The notes under the pieces: generated by a model
The model's input: the letters and a program-made list of their open reading frames with translations, nothing else
The model's database searches: none
What the model was told of the DNA's origin: nothing
Shown: positions 1 to 6,606 of the stretch, piece after piece
Position numbering within the stretch: the first letter of the stretch is position 1
Layout of the letters: each line of letters starts with the position of its first letter
Position numbers and translations under genes: made by a program
From: an uncultured Selenomonadaceae bacterium
GTDB taxonomy: Bacteria > Bacillota > Negativicutes > Selenomonadales > Selenomonadaceae
Length of the DNA stretch: 24,685 nt
Reading direction: 5' to 3'
Assembly: GCA_905236145.1 (NCBI GenBank)
Contig: CAJOOE010000030.1
Span: 1 to 24,685, forward strand

Positions 1-26
1 AATTTCGAGAAACTCTCTTTTTTTCG

Positions 27-1004
27 TTAAAATTTGAAATTTGATCTGTAAGCGGCAATCGCAACGGATAACTGCCGGGAAGGAATTTCCAAAACATATT
101 CCGGAAGTCGGGCAGTTGAATTTCCGGCTTTCGGTTTCGACTTTGATTTTTCGGCTTGCAAAGTTTCTTCCGGCAAATCTTTAAATTCGTCGGAGCCGGC
201 AAACTGTGCCCACTCGTCCTCAAGTGCCCGAATCGTCATTATAAACTTTTCCAAAATATCGTCGCATTTCGTTTTGTTTGAATTACTGCCCGCCGGAGAA
301 TTTTTTTCTTCCGCTTGATTTTCGGAAGTCGCGGCAGATATTTCTTTTGTGAGTTCGTTTAAATTTTCCGCCGTCGCCTGTCCGGCTTTAATTTCGATCT
401 TTGCGACTTCGCCGGAATTTTCGCCGGAATTTTCTTCCGCTCCGGCGATTTCCGAATTTACTTCCGTCAAACTCTGCGGCTCCGTCCCGGTCAAATTCGA
501 TTCTCCGGTATTCGCGGCACCTTCGACTTCTCCGCCGCCCGGATTTACGCCGCCGTCCGCACTCATTGCCGACTTTGCCGCCGCCAATTCCGCACTTGCC
601 TCAGCCGACGCTTTAATCATCGCACGGGTGACAATTTGCCGTGCCTCACTCTTGCTTTTTGCCGTTTTCAATTCGGCTTTCAATTCTTCGCGTGCGTCGT
701 CCGCATGTTTCGCCTTCTTGTAAAGTCCCGGATCTTTTTCGCGAAGATAATTCATTTCGGTTTCCGACAATTTTTTCCCGTTCCTCAACTTCTGTCTGAT
801 GTTTGAAATTTTTGCGGCGGTGACTTCTTCGTCGGATTTTTTCTGTGCCTTGACAAGTTGATCGAACATTGAAGATTTAGCGGAAACCAAATTTCCGTTT
901 GAATCGGTGATCCTCTGCCCGGTTTTAATTTTGTAATTCGCCGCGAAGGTCAAATTCTTTTGCCGGATATAAGAGCCGATCGTCCCCATTGTCGTAAAAT
1001 CCAT
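27..1004 (-). CDS. Acidic alanine/glutamate-rich protein of unknown function
   Basis: I do not recognise a function. The 325-residue product has three parts. Residues 1-145 are charged and mostly helical and include the segment LSETEMNYLREKDPGLY (about 79-95). Residues 146-245 are a low-complexity Gly/Glu/Ser/Asn linker. Residues 246-325 carry DILEKFIMTIRALEDEW and SDEFKDLPEE. The LSE-NYLREK-P-LY and EF-DLP motifs resemble, from memory, a family of uncharacterised Firmicutes proteins; here a long acidic insert appears to separate them. There is no signal peptide or membrane segment. I chose the ATG at 1004 because GGAGGCG lies 7 bases upstream (1011-1017); an in-frame start at 1034 has no such site. 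A strong promoter at 1051-1080 suggests the gene is transcribed on its own, although it lies 81 bases downstream of the NYN gene. The stop is TAA. Confidence 0.75.
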   Translation of the reverse strand: MDFTTMGTIGSYIRQKNLTFAANYKIKTGQRITDSNGNLVSAKSSMFDQLVKAQKKSDEEVTAAKISNIRQKLRNGKKLSETEMNYLREKDPGLYKKAKHADDAREELKAELKTAKSKSEARQIVTRAMIKASAEASAELAAAKSAMSADGGVNPGGGEVEGAANTGESNLTGTEPQSLTEVNSEIAGAEENSGENSGEVAKIEIKAGQATAENLNELTKEISAATSENQAEEKNSPAGSNSNKTKCDDILEKFIMTIRALEDEWAQFAGSDEFKDLPEETLQAEKSKSKPKAGNSTARLPEYVLEIPSRQLSVAIAAYRSNFKF

Positions 1005-1050
1005 TTTTTTCGCCTCCCTGCAGAAAAAAAACACGCTCCTCTTTTCGCGA

Positions 1051-1080
1051 ATTATATCATTCGATCCGAACGGAATGCAA
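1051..1080 (-). promoter_or_regulatory. Extended -10 sigma-70/sigma-A promoter for the acidic protein gene
   Basis: On the minus strand there is TTGCAT (1075-1080), an 18-base spacer, then a perfect TATAAT (1051-1056) preceded by TGA, which is an extended -10 TGn. Transcription would begin near 1044, giving a leader of about 40 bases that contains the GGAGGCG ribosome binding site of the gene starting at 1004. This is the best-matching promoter in the window. Confidence 0.7.
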
Positions 1081-1085
1081 GCGAT

Positions 1086-2381
1086 TTAATCGGAAATTAC
1101 TGAATCCGTGTCGAGATAGACTCTGCCGTTTTCGCTTTTCAAAAAATTCTTTTGAAGAACTTTCATTATGCCGGCATTTTTGCCGATAATTTTTTTCTTA
1201 CGCAAATATTTTGCAAACTTCTCAAGCGGCGTACCGTTCACAAAAGGGATTTCGGTCAATTTACCGCCGTGCATTATAAAAATCGTCATTTGGCGGAGAA
1301 GGTTTTTTCCGGCATTTTCAATTTCGGAATCGTTGATTTCTTCCTCGCTCATAAAGTAAATATGACCTTTGACGAGTTTCAAAAAATTTTTTTCGACAAG
1401 GTCATCGGGAAAATTTTTTTCGCTTACGATTTGCAGTCTGCGGAGAAGAATTTCAAATTCAGATTTTTTCATTCCGTTTACAAAGGGAATTTCCGCGATT
1501 CCCTTTTTCGTCTTTATAAAAATTGTCGTCAATTTTTCCAATTTCGTCGAAAATATCGCCAAAATATCAGTCAGAAAATTTTTGTCAAACTTCGCCGGAA
1601 CACCGTTTTCTATAATTTCCATTTCCTCCGGCGTGAAAAGAAAAGCGTTGCCGTTCTCAAGTTTCAAAAGATTTTTCGCGGCAAATTTTCTCTTGGTTAA
1701 AGTTTTGGAGAAAATATTCAATTCGCGGGCGGTCTGAATCAAAAAGGTAATCGGTCGGGCGTTTACAAAAGGGACTTCGTAAATTTTGCCGGCGTATGCT
1801 ATGAAAATGTATTTGAGTTTGCGGATATTTTGAGCGAAAAATTGCCGCATTTGACCGGATAAAGCAGGATAATTGTCCAAAAGTTTTTCATACATTTTGA
1901 AATATTTTCCCGTTTCTTCCGCATTGTCGTCGCCCAAAAAGCCGTAAATAATCCATTCGCGATAATCGACAAATTCAATATTTTTCGGATTGACCGAAAC
2001 GCCTTTCAAAAAATTTTTTGTGTTCGTCATATCGGAATTGGAAACCATGACAACTTTTTTTCCGCGTTCGACGGAGAGTTTGACCGCCGGCAAAAAATCT
2101 CTGTCGTTTGAAATAATAATTATTACTTCTGTTTCCGGCTCCTCAAAAACAGTCTTTGCAATTTCGACGCAAAGCCAAGTATCCGCCATATTTTTCCCGT
2201 TATTGCAATTTTGTATTCTGTATAAATCGTCGTCCAAATTTTTATACAACGCCGGCATTGTATTTTCTTGCGTTATTATATCGACTTTTTTTATTTCGTA
2301 CTTACGATCGAAAAATTTCACCGCAAGCAAGCCGGTATCCTGCGGAACATTTTCGGCATCGACAAATATATGAGCGACCAC
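1086..2381 (-). CDS. NYN-domain (PIN-like) putative ribonuclease with three C-terminal repeats
   Basis: The N-terminal 140 residues match the NYN/LabA-like PIN fold. They show VDAEN at about residues 7-11, a conserved aspartate in NMADTWL (about D67), and ISNDRDFLP at about 90-98; these acidic residues form the metal site in NYN nucleases. Residues about 185-425 hold three copies of a 70-80 residue module. Each has a short strand (IFI), a glycine turn, the box E(I/V)PFVN (PFVN at about 204, 299 and 379), a helix, then KN(L/F)LK and NG or KG followed by an aromatic strand. I do not recognise the module; it is not an obvious OST-HTH/LOTUS domain. The GTG at 2381 is preferred because AAAGG lies 7 bases upstream; a TTG at 2396 has no ribosome binding site. 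The gene follows pheA by 21 bases and is probably co-transcribed with it. RNA cleavage is inferred from the fold only. Confidence 0.8.
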   Translation of the reverse strand: MVAHIFVDAENVPQDTGLLAVKFFDRKYEIKKVDIITQENTMPALYKNLDDDLYRIQNCNNGKNMADTWLCVEIAKTVFEEPETEVIIIISNDRDFLPAVKLSVERGKKVVMVSNSDMTNTKNFLKGVSVNPKNIEFVDYREWIIYGFLGDDNAEETGKYFKMYEKLLDNYPALSGQMRQFFAQNIRKLKYIFIAYAGKIYEVPFVNARPITFLIQTARELNIFSKTLTKRKFAAKNLLKLENGNAFLFTPEEMEIIENGVPAKFDKNFLTDILAIFSTKLEKLTTIFIKTKKGIAEIPFVNGMKKSEFEILLRRLQIVSEKNFPDDLVEKNFLKLVKGHIYFMSEEEINDSEIENAGKNLLRQMTIFIMHGGKLTEIPFVNGTPLEKFAKYLRKKKIIGKNAGIMKVLQKNFLKSENGRVYLDTDSVISD

Positions 2382-2402
2382 TTCAAAACCTTTCAAAAAA
2401 AT

Positions 2403-3260
2403 TTACACGTCGAAACGAATGACGGGGAAGGTTCCCAAATTTTTCAACATAATGCTTTTTTTTCTTACCGACGCAACAGAATCTTTCACCGAAAAAATAT
2501 TGTCGGAAATTTCCAAGTCGAAGAAAAAAATATATTCGCCCAGTTGAGTACGGGCGGGACGCGATTCAATCCGGGTCATATTGACTTTGCGGGAAGAAAA
2601 TTCTTCCAGAACTTCGCACAATGCACCCGGACGACTTCCGTCAATACGACAGACAATCAAAACTTTGTCGCCGGCATTATCCGTTTGCAAAACTTCATCT
2701 TTTCGCCGGACTTCAAAAAATCGCGTACAGTTCGCCGGATTGTCCTGAATTTCTTCCGCTCTCGTCACCAGTCCGCAAATTTTCCCGGCACTTTCGGTAC
2801 AAATTGCCGCCGCACCTTCATCTTGTCCGGACTCCGAAACAATTTCCGCCGCCCTTGCCGTACTCTGCACCGCACAAAGTTCCGCTCCGGAAAAATTGGC
2901 ACGCAAATAATTTCTGCATTGAGAAATCGGCTGGGCGTGGGAATAAATCCTCTTTATCCCGGTCAAATTCGTTTCCGGCTTTGTCATCAAATAATTTTTT
3001 ATCGGGACAATGACTTCGCGGACAACAATCATTTTATCGCTCCCCGCCAGAGTGTCCAGAGTTATGTTTATTGCACCCTCAAGCGAATTTTCGACAGGCA
3101 CGAATCCGGAATCGACTCTGCCGTCCTCAACCGCATTGAGCACTTCAAAAATTTCGGAAAAAATTTCAATTTTCACCGGCTCCGGCAAAATTCCGTTTAA
3201 CTTCATTGCCGCCTCTTCGGAGTGTGTGCCTCGCGGCCCCAAAATTCCCATCGTATTCAT
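2403..3260 (-). CDS. pheA: Prephenate dehydratase (monofunctional, ACT-regulated)
   Basis: Converts prephenate to phenylpyruvate, with loss of water and CO2, in phenylalanine synthesis. The 285-residue protein begins with the periplasmic-binding-like catalytic fold (MGILGPRGTHSEEAA, then VPVENSLEGAI) and carries the catalytic-site TRF in NCTRFFEV at about residue 177. A C-terminal ACT domain follows (GALCEVLEEFSSRKVNMTRI with the ESRP allosteric motif), so feedback inhibition by phenylalanine is expected. There is no chorismate mutase domain, as is usual in Firmicutes. The ATG at 3260 is chosen over a TTG at 3266 because AAGGGG is 10 bases from the ATG but only 4 from the TTG. The gene lies downstream of the comF terminator and carries the T-run/GCAGGG element in its leader, so it probably heads a unit with the NYN gene. 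Confidence 0.95.
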   Translation of the reverse strand: MNTMGILGPRGTHSEEAAMKLNGILPEPVKIEIFSEIFEVLNAVEDGRVDSGFVPVENSLEGAINITLDTLAGSDKMIVVREVIVPIKNYLMTKPETNLTGIKRIYSHAQPISQCRNYLRANFSGAELCAVQSTARAAEIVSESGQDEGAAAICTESAGKICGLVTRAEEIQDNPANCTRFFEVRRKDEVLQTDNAGDKVLIVCRIDGSRPGALCEVLEEFSSRKVNMTRIESRPARTQLGEYIFFFDLEISDNIFSVKDSVASVRKKSIMLKNLGTFPVIRFDV

Positions 3261-3274
3261 CGGCAAAATTCCCC

Positions 3275-3328
3275 TTATTCAAATTTCAAATCGTTTAAAA
3301 ACTTCGGAGTTACATTTTCTGCCGACAT
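3275..3328 (-). CDS. Possible 17-residue leader ORF before pheA
   Basis: An ATG at 3328 opens an 18-codon frame (17 residues plus TAA) reading MSAENVTPKFLNDLKFE. It has AGGGA seven bases upstream. Its TAA overlaps the AAGGGG ribosome binding site of pheA. The layout would suit a coupled leader peptide, but there are only two phenylalanines and they are not adjacent, so a classical phenylalanine attenuator is not supported. The start lies inside the repeated GCAGGG element and may be a by-product of it. Confidence 0.25.
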   Translation of the reverse strand: MSAENVTPKFLNDLKFE

Positions 3329-3351
3329 TTCAAATTCCCTGCAAAAAAAAA
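3315..3351 (-). repeat. Leader element: T-run, GCAGGGAATTT, TCGGCAGAAAA (copy before pheA)
   Basis: On the minus strand this reads nine T, GCAGGGAATTTGAAATG, TCGGCAGAAAA. The copy before ilvD (17238-17271) matches it nearly base for base apart from small gaps, including the distal TCGGCAGAAAA. Shorter matches to the T-run/TGCAGGG part precede glmU (10591-10610) and the acidic protein gene (1015-1030). The nine T also serve as the tail of the comF terminator. Function is unknown. Confidence 0.55.
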
Positions 3352-3376
3352 TTTTGCCGAAATTTTCATTCGGCAA
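3343..3376 (-). terminator. Rho-independent terminator of comF, overlapping its stop codon
   Basis: On the minus strand TTGCCGAA (3369-3376) pairs perfectly with TTCGGCAA (3354-3361) across a 7-base loop, then AA and nine T (3343-3351). The TGA stop of comF (3366-3368) lies inside the loop, so ribosomes finishing comF would cover the stem. Confidence 0.75.
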
Positions 3377-4136
3377 GCCGTTTTTTTTTCTTCAAGCGTT
3401 CGATAAGAATATCCAAAATTTTTTCAAAGACGGACGGCAATTTTTCACGGTGCGAATTTTTAAATTCTTCGTCGAAGTCGGACGCAAGAACCAAAACAAA
3501 AATTTTTGCCGCACCGCAATTTTTTAAAACTCTGCCGCACTCCGTCACCGTCGCACCGGTCGTGTAAATATCATCGACGATCAAAACATTTTTTCCGGTC
3601 AAATTTAAATTTTCGGTCGGCGAAAAAACGCCGCTGACCGCCGCTTTTCTCTCCGTTCGATTTAAATTGTAAAGCGGTGAAGTTTCTTTTGTCCTCGTCA
3701 AAATATTTTCAAGCGGTATGTTAAAATTTTTAAGTTCGTCGGCAAAAATCTGCTCGCTTTGATTGAAACCGCGTTTTTTCAACTTCTCCTCGCTTATCGG
3801 CACGGCAACGGCAACATCAATTTCCCGGAGAAAATTTTTCACTTCTTCAAATTCGGCGGCTTTGTTTAAAATGCTTTTCAGACCGGACAGAGAATTCAAG
3901 TCGCTCAAAAATTTCACGCGACGCAGAGAATTTCTCGTCCCCTTGCGATATTTCGTCAAACGCAAGGCACCGGAAATCGGCGGTTGAGGATTTTTAATTT
4001 CCTCAATCGACAAAATTTTTTCCGCACATTTTTCGCAAAGTTCCCCGCGTTTATCGACAATTTCTCGGCACAACGGGCAGAACGGCGGAAAAATAAAATT
4101 GATTGCCGCGTCGAAGATTGCACGAAAAATTTTCAC
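3366..4136 (-). CDS. comF: ComF family phosphoribosyltransferase-like protein
   Basis: ComF proteins act in DNA uptake in competent bacteria and combine a zinc finger with a type I phosphoribosyltransferase fold. Both are visible. CPLC at residues 20-23 and CEKC at 34-37 form a four-cysteine zinc site. VPISEEKLKKRGFNQSEQI at about 114-132 is the ComF signature. VLIVDDIYTTGAT at about 185-197 is the PRPP-binding loop. The length of 256 residues is slightly above the usual 220-240; the extra is a Lys/Arg-rich tail. The start is GTG at 4136, which overlaps the TGA of the upstream secreted-protein gene by four bases (GTGA), so translation is probably coupled. There is no separate promoter. dprA, another DNA-uptake gene, is in the same window but not the same operon. 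Confidence 0.9.
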   Translation of the reverse strand: MKIFRAIFDAAINFIFPPFCPLCREIVDKRGELCEKCAEKILSIEEIKNPQPPISGALRLTKYRKGTRNSLRRVKFLSDLNSLSGLKSILNKAAEFEEVKNFLREIDVAVAVPISEEKLKKRGFNQSEQIFADELKNFNIPLENILTRTKETSPLYNLNRTERKAAVSGVFSPTENLNLTGKNVLIVDDIYTTGATVTECGRVLKNCGAAKIFVLVLASDFDEEFKNSHREKLPSVFEKILDILIERLKKKKRLAE

Positions 4137-4714
4137 CGGGAATTTTTCACTCCGTCAAAAATTTTTCCGAAAGCGTAATAATATCCGACGTTAAAACATT
4201 CTTCCAAAAAAAATCTGTCCTCGTCGTCTTTAACGTCCGCAATATTTCCGACCGCCCGCTTGGCATTGTAAATATTTTTTCCGTCCGTGTAAAAATTTTG
4301 TTTTACCGCCTTTGCATTTTTCGGAGAAATTTCCCGACCTATCGGAAAAACATACTGCTCCCAGCCGAAATTTTTTCCCGAATTTTTATGTTGGAAAAGG
4401 GAAAATTTGTCCAGGAAGAACGCCTCATTTTTATAAAAACAGATAAACACAAAATTTTTGTCGATGTAAATTCTCTCCGGCGAATCGTAAGGAATTTTTT
4501 TGCCGGACTCGACAAGTGTTTTTATTTTCGCCGCGTAATTTGTTGCGAGAGTCGGTTTACTTTCCTTTTTCTCCTCGACTTTCGGCGGATTTTTTTTACT
4601 CGGCTTTATGATTTTTACTTTCGGCAAATCATAAGCCTCTGCCGGATTTAATCCGGTCAAAACAAAAGCGGCGAGGATCGCCGCCGCAAAAAATTTCTTT
4701 GACATTTGAATCAT
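4133..4714 (-). CDS. Secreted protein of unknown function
   Basis: I do not recognise the family. The 193-residue product has a clear Sec signal peptide: a lysine pair, a hydrophobic core (FFAAAILAAFVLTGL), and a likely cut after AEA at about residue 27. A Lys/Pro/Glu-rich linker follows (about 30-55). The mature region is aromatic and lysine-rich, with motifs such as YIDKNFVFICFY and WEQYVFPIGREI, and looks like a small beta-rich domain. The ATG at 4714 shares one base with the TGA of the upstream yopX frame (TGATG). A GTG at 4717 and an ATG at 4705 are alternatives; the latter sits 11 bases after GGAAAG. The gene ends in a four-base overlap with comF. Such tight packing suggests a long-standing transcription unit, but any link to DNA uptake is speculation. 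Confidence 0.75.
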   Translation of the reverse strand: MIQMSKKFFAAAILAAFVLTGLNPAEAYDLPKVKIIKPSKKNPPKVEEKKESKPTLATNYAAKIKTLVESGKKIPYDSPERIYIDKNFVFICFYKNEAFFLDKFSLFQHKNSGKNFGWEQYVFPIGREISPKNAKAVKQNFYTDGKNIYNAKRAVGNIADVKDDEDRFFLEECFNVGYYYAFGKIFDGVKNSR

Positions 4715-5205
4715 CACTTTCCGAAAACAAAATCTTTGTTCACTTTATGCGAAGTATGTTGATCTTCCGGATTTGACTTTTTTTTTACGACCGATTTCTG
4801 TACCGTCAACAACTCCGGATTCTCAAAGCGATTGCCCAAAACCTTCAAATACTGTTCGTCAATTTCGTAAAGATTCTGCATCATATCCCTGTTTATGGCA
4901 CGAACGACGAAACTGCCGCGATAAAATTCAACAACGCCCATTCTTCCGTTTTCAAAAGAAATTATATCGTCCTCATAAATTTCTGTTCCGTCAATGTCGG
5001 TAAGTCCCGTAAACTGTCCGATCGTCTTGGAATCGACGCGGTAGCCTTCATAGCCGTTCTCATATACAAAAATGTGTGCCTGCGGTCCGGGATCGCCGTA
5101 AATCCCGCGTTTAAGATAAAATCCCTAAATCCAAACACTTTTCATTTCGCCGCTGAATATTTGAAAAGTTTTCAAGCCGCGATATTTTATCTCGCGCTCA
5201 GCCAT
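4714..5205 (-). pseudogene. YopX-family phage-type protein interrupted by an in-frame TAG
   Basis: From the ATG at 5205, with GGAGGTG seven bases upstream, the frame reads 26 codons starting MAEREIKYRG, meets TAG at 5125-5127, then continues open for 136 codons to TGA at 4714. Read through, the 163-residue product shows YopX hallmarks: REIKYRG at the start, TIGQFTGLTDIDGTEIYEDD in the middle (about 81-100), then ISFENGRMGVVEF. The TAG falls where the family usually has Tyr in a WVYG-like box (here WI-stop-GF), one base from a TAT or TAC codon. The first ATG after the TAG (4941) comes after the core motif, so a restart would not give a complete protein. YopX proteins are of unknown function and are typical of phages and integrated elements. 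Either a recent inactivation or rare readthrough is possible; I favour inactivation. Confidence 0.8.
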
Positions 5206-5259
5206 AAAGAACACCTCCACAGACTGTGCTCTGAAACATAACAAACGCTGAATATAAAG

Positions 5260-5287
5260 ACTAAAAATGTCTGTATTTTCTTTTCAA
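5260..5287 (-). promoter_or_regulatory. Possible promoter for the yopX-secreted-comF unit
   Basis: On the minus strand TTGAAA (5282-5287), a 16-base spacer and TTTAGT (5260-5265) lie in the 85-base gap between the ATPase gene and yopX. The -35 matches 5 of 6 and the -10 matches 4 of 6, so support is modest. Confidence 0.3.
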
Positions 5288-5290
5288 AAA

Positions 5291-6454
5291 TCACCTTCCG
5301 AGAAAATCCTTGATTCCGATGACTTCAACGCCTTTCCGCATTTTACCGGATTTCAAAGAAATCAGCAATATTTTTTCCGATTTTTTTAAATTGACCAACT
5401 TCTTCAGCGGGCGTAAAAGTGTCGTCCTCATTTTTTCATTTTCGTCGGTTTGTACTTGGGCGAAAATTTTCTCTTCGCCGGAAGTCGCGAAAAATTCGAC
5501 CGTCGCCGTTCCGAGCCTTCCGGATTTTACGTCGAATCCCCGCCGCAAAAATTCCATAAACACTGCATTTTTTATCAACTTCGCCTGCCCGTCCGGCGAA
5601 AAATTCAAAGCCGCATTTAAAATTCCGTTATCGACAAAATAAATTCGTTCCGAGCCGTTGAGCTTCGTGTCGTTTTTAATGTCATAGCGGCGAACACGGC
5701 GAACCAATCCGGAAGTTTCCGCGATGTTTAAATAATTTTCCAAAGTAAAAGTTGTAATCGACCGGTTTATCGACAAAGCGTATTTGTAAATTTCCGCCGG
5801 CTTTATCGGGTTTCCGATATTTCTTGCAAGATACCGCAGGAGGGAATCGAAAAGTCCGGCATCTCGTATCATATTTTCCGCAACAATATCTTTGAAAACA
5901 ATTTCATAATACAATCCGTTCAAAAATTTCGGCAAAGACTCTTTATCGCCGCCGAAATTCAAAACTTCCGGCAAACCTCCGAAATTTATGAAGTCCTCAA
6001 ATTTTTCTTCGCCGTTCGGGAAATCGGAAACGCCTGCCGGGAAAAGTTGCACAATGTCGATATTGTCCGGCAAAATTTTTTTGAGTTCTCCGGTCATAAC
6101 GCCTTCACTTGTACCGGTCAAATAAATTTCTGCGGGCGAGCCTACGAAAAAAGCATTGACCGCTTTTTCCCAATCTTTGACAAGTTGAATGTTGTCGAAA
6201 AGAAGATACATTCTTTCCGAGTCGCTCAACTTCCCGCTGACGACCTCATACAGTCGGCGAAAATCCCTGATGTCCTCTCTCTCCTCAAAGTCGATAAAAA
6301 TTATTTCGTCGGAATTTACTCCGTCATTTTGCAGACGGGCGGCAAATTTCTTGAGCAAGGCGGTTTTTCCGGTGCCGCGAAGTCCGGTAATGATTTTGAC
6401 CGAAAAATTTTCCTGCAAAGACAAAAGTTTTTTAAAATATCTTTCTGTTGCCAT
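5291..6454 (-). CDS. AAA ATPase with DUF4143 domain
   Basis: Member of the widespread AAA_14/DUF4143 ATPase group, whose cellular role is not established. The 387-residue protein has a Walker A loop GLRGTGKT at about residues 24-31, a Walker-B-like hydrophobic stretch YLLFDN at about 84-89, and LTGTSE at about 114-119 in the sensor position. The second half has the DUF4143 pattern: a helical winged region, SGLVRRVRRYD, then IYFVDNGILNAAL and FMEFLRRGFDV, ending in a nuclease-like beta fold (VEFFATSGEEKIFAQVQ). ATG at 6454 is chosen because AAGGAG (6464-6469) is at proper spacing; the GTG at 6461-6463 abuts that site and cannot use it. A good promoter lies at 6493-6521. It stands alone and has no neighbouring antitoxin, so no system can be assigned. 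Confidence 0.88.
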   Translation of the reverse strand: MATERYFKKLLSLQENFSVKIITGLRGTGKTALLKKFAARLQNDGVNSDEIIFIDFEEREDIRDFRRLYEVVSGKLSDSERMYLLFDNIQLVKDWEKAVNAFFVGSPAEIYLTGTSEGVMTGELKKILPDNIDIVQLFPAGVSDFPNGEEKFEDFINFGGLPEVLNFGGDKESLPKFLNGLYYEIVFKDIVAENMIRDAGLFDSLLRYLARNIGNPIKPAEIYKYALSINRSITTFTLENYLNIAETSGLVRRVRRYDIKNDTKLNGSERIYFVDNGILNAALNFSPDGQAKLIKNAVFMEFLRRGFDVKSGRLGTATVEFFATSGEEKIFAQVQTDENEKMRTTLLRPLKKLVNLKKSEKILLISLKSGKMRKGVEVIGIKDFLGR

Positions 6455-6492
6455 TTCCCGCACTCCTTACATTAAACTTTCATTCGGGCAAT

Positions 6493-6521
6493 ATTTTACA
6501 CCGGATTATTTATTTTATCAA
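6493..6521 (-). promoter_or_regulatory. Sigma-70/sigma-A promoter for the AAA ATPase gene
   Basis: On the minus strand TTGATA (6516-6521), an exact 17-base spacer, and TAAAAT (6493-6498). Transcription would start near 6486, about 32 bases before the ATG, with AAGGAG in between. I see no equally good promoter on the plus strand for the epimerase gene in this divergent gap. Confidence 0.6.
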
Positions 6522-6606
6522 TACATAAACAGGAAACTTTACATTTCCGGAGAAAATAATTTTTGAAGATCTTTCGGGTTTAATTTTTTTCGAGGAGGAG
6601 ATTTTA

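Noticed and set aside
4..24. Weak hairpin GAGA-AAC-TCTC followed by a T-run at the window edge
   Set aside because: The stem has only four or five pairs and whatever lies upstream on the plus strand is outside the window, so a terminator cannot be supported.
2268..3200. 310-codon open frame on the plus strand opposite pheA and the NYN gene start
   Set aside because: It runs across two real minus-strand genes, shows no family motif and has atypical composition; long antisense frames are common here because of the codon usage.
5125..5127. Reassigned TAG (stop codon recoding)
   Set aside because: dprA ends at a TAG at a sensible place 19 bases before the next gene, and no other gene contains an internal TAG. 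Recoding in this genome is therefore unlikely; a local nonsense change explains the YopX gene.
5217..5229. CACAG-A-CTGTG palindrome beside the yopX ribosome binding site
   Set aside because: Five-base arms occur often by chance and there is no second copy in the window.
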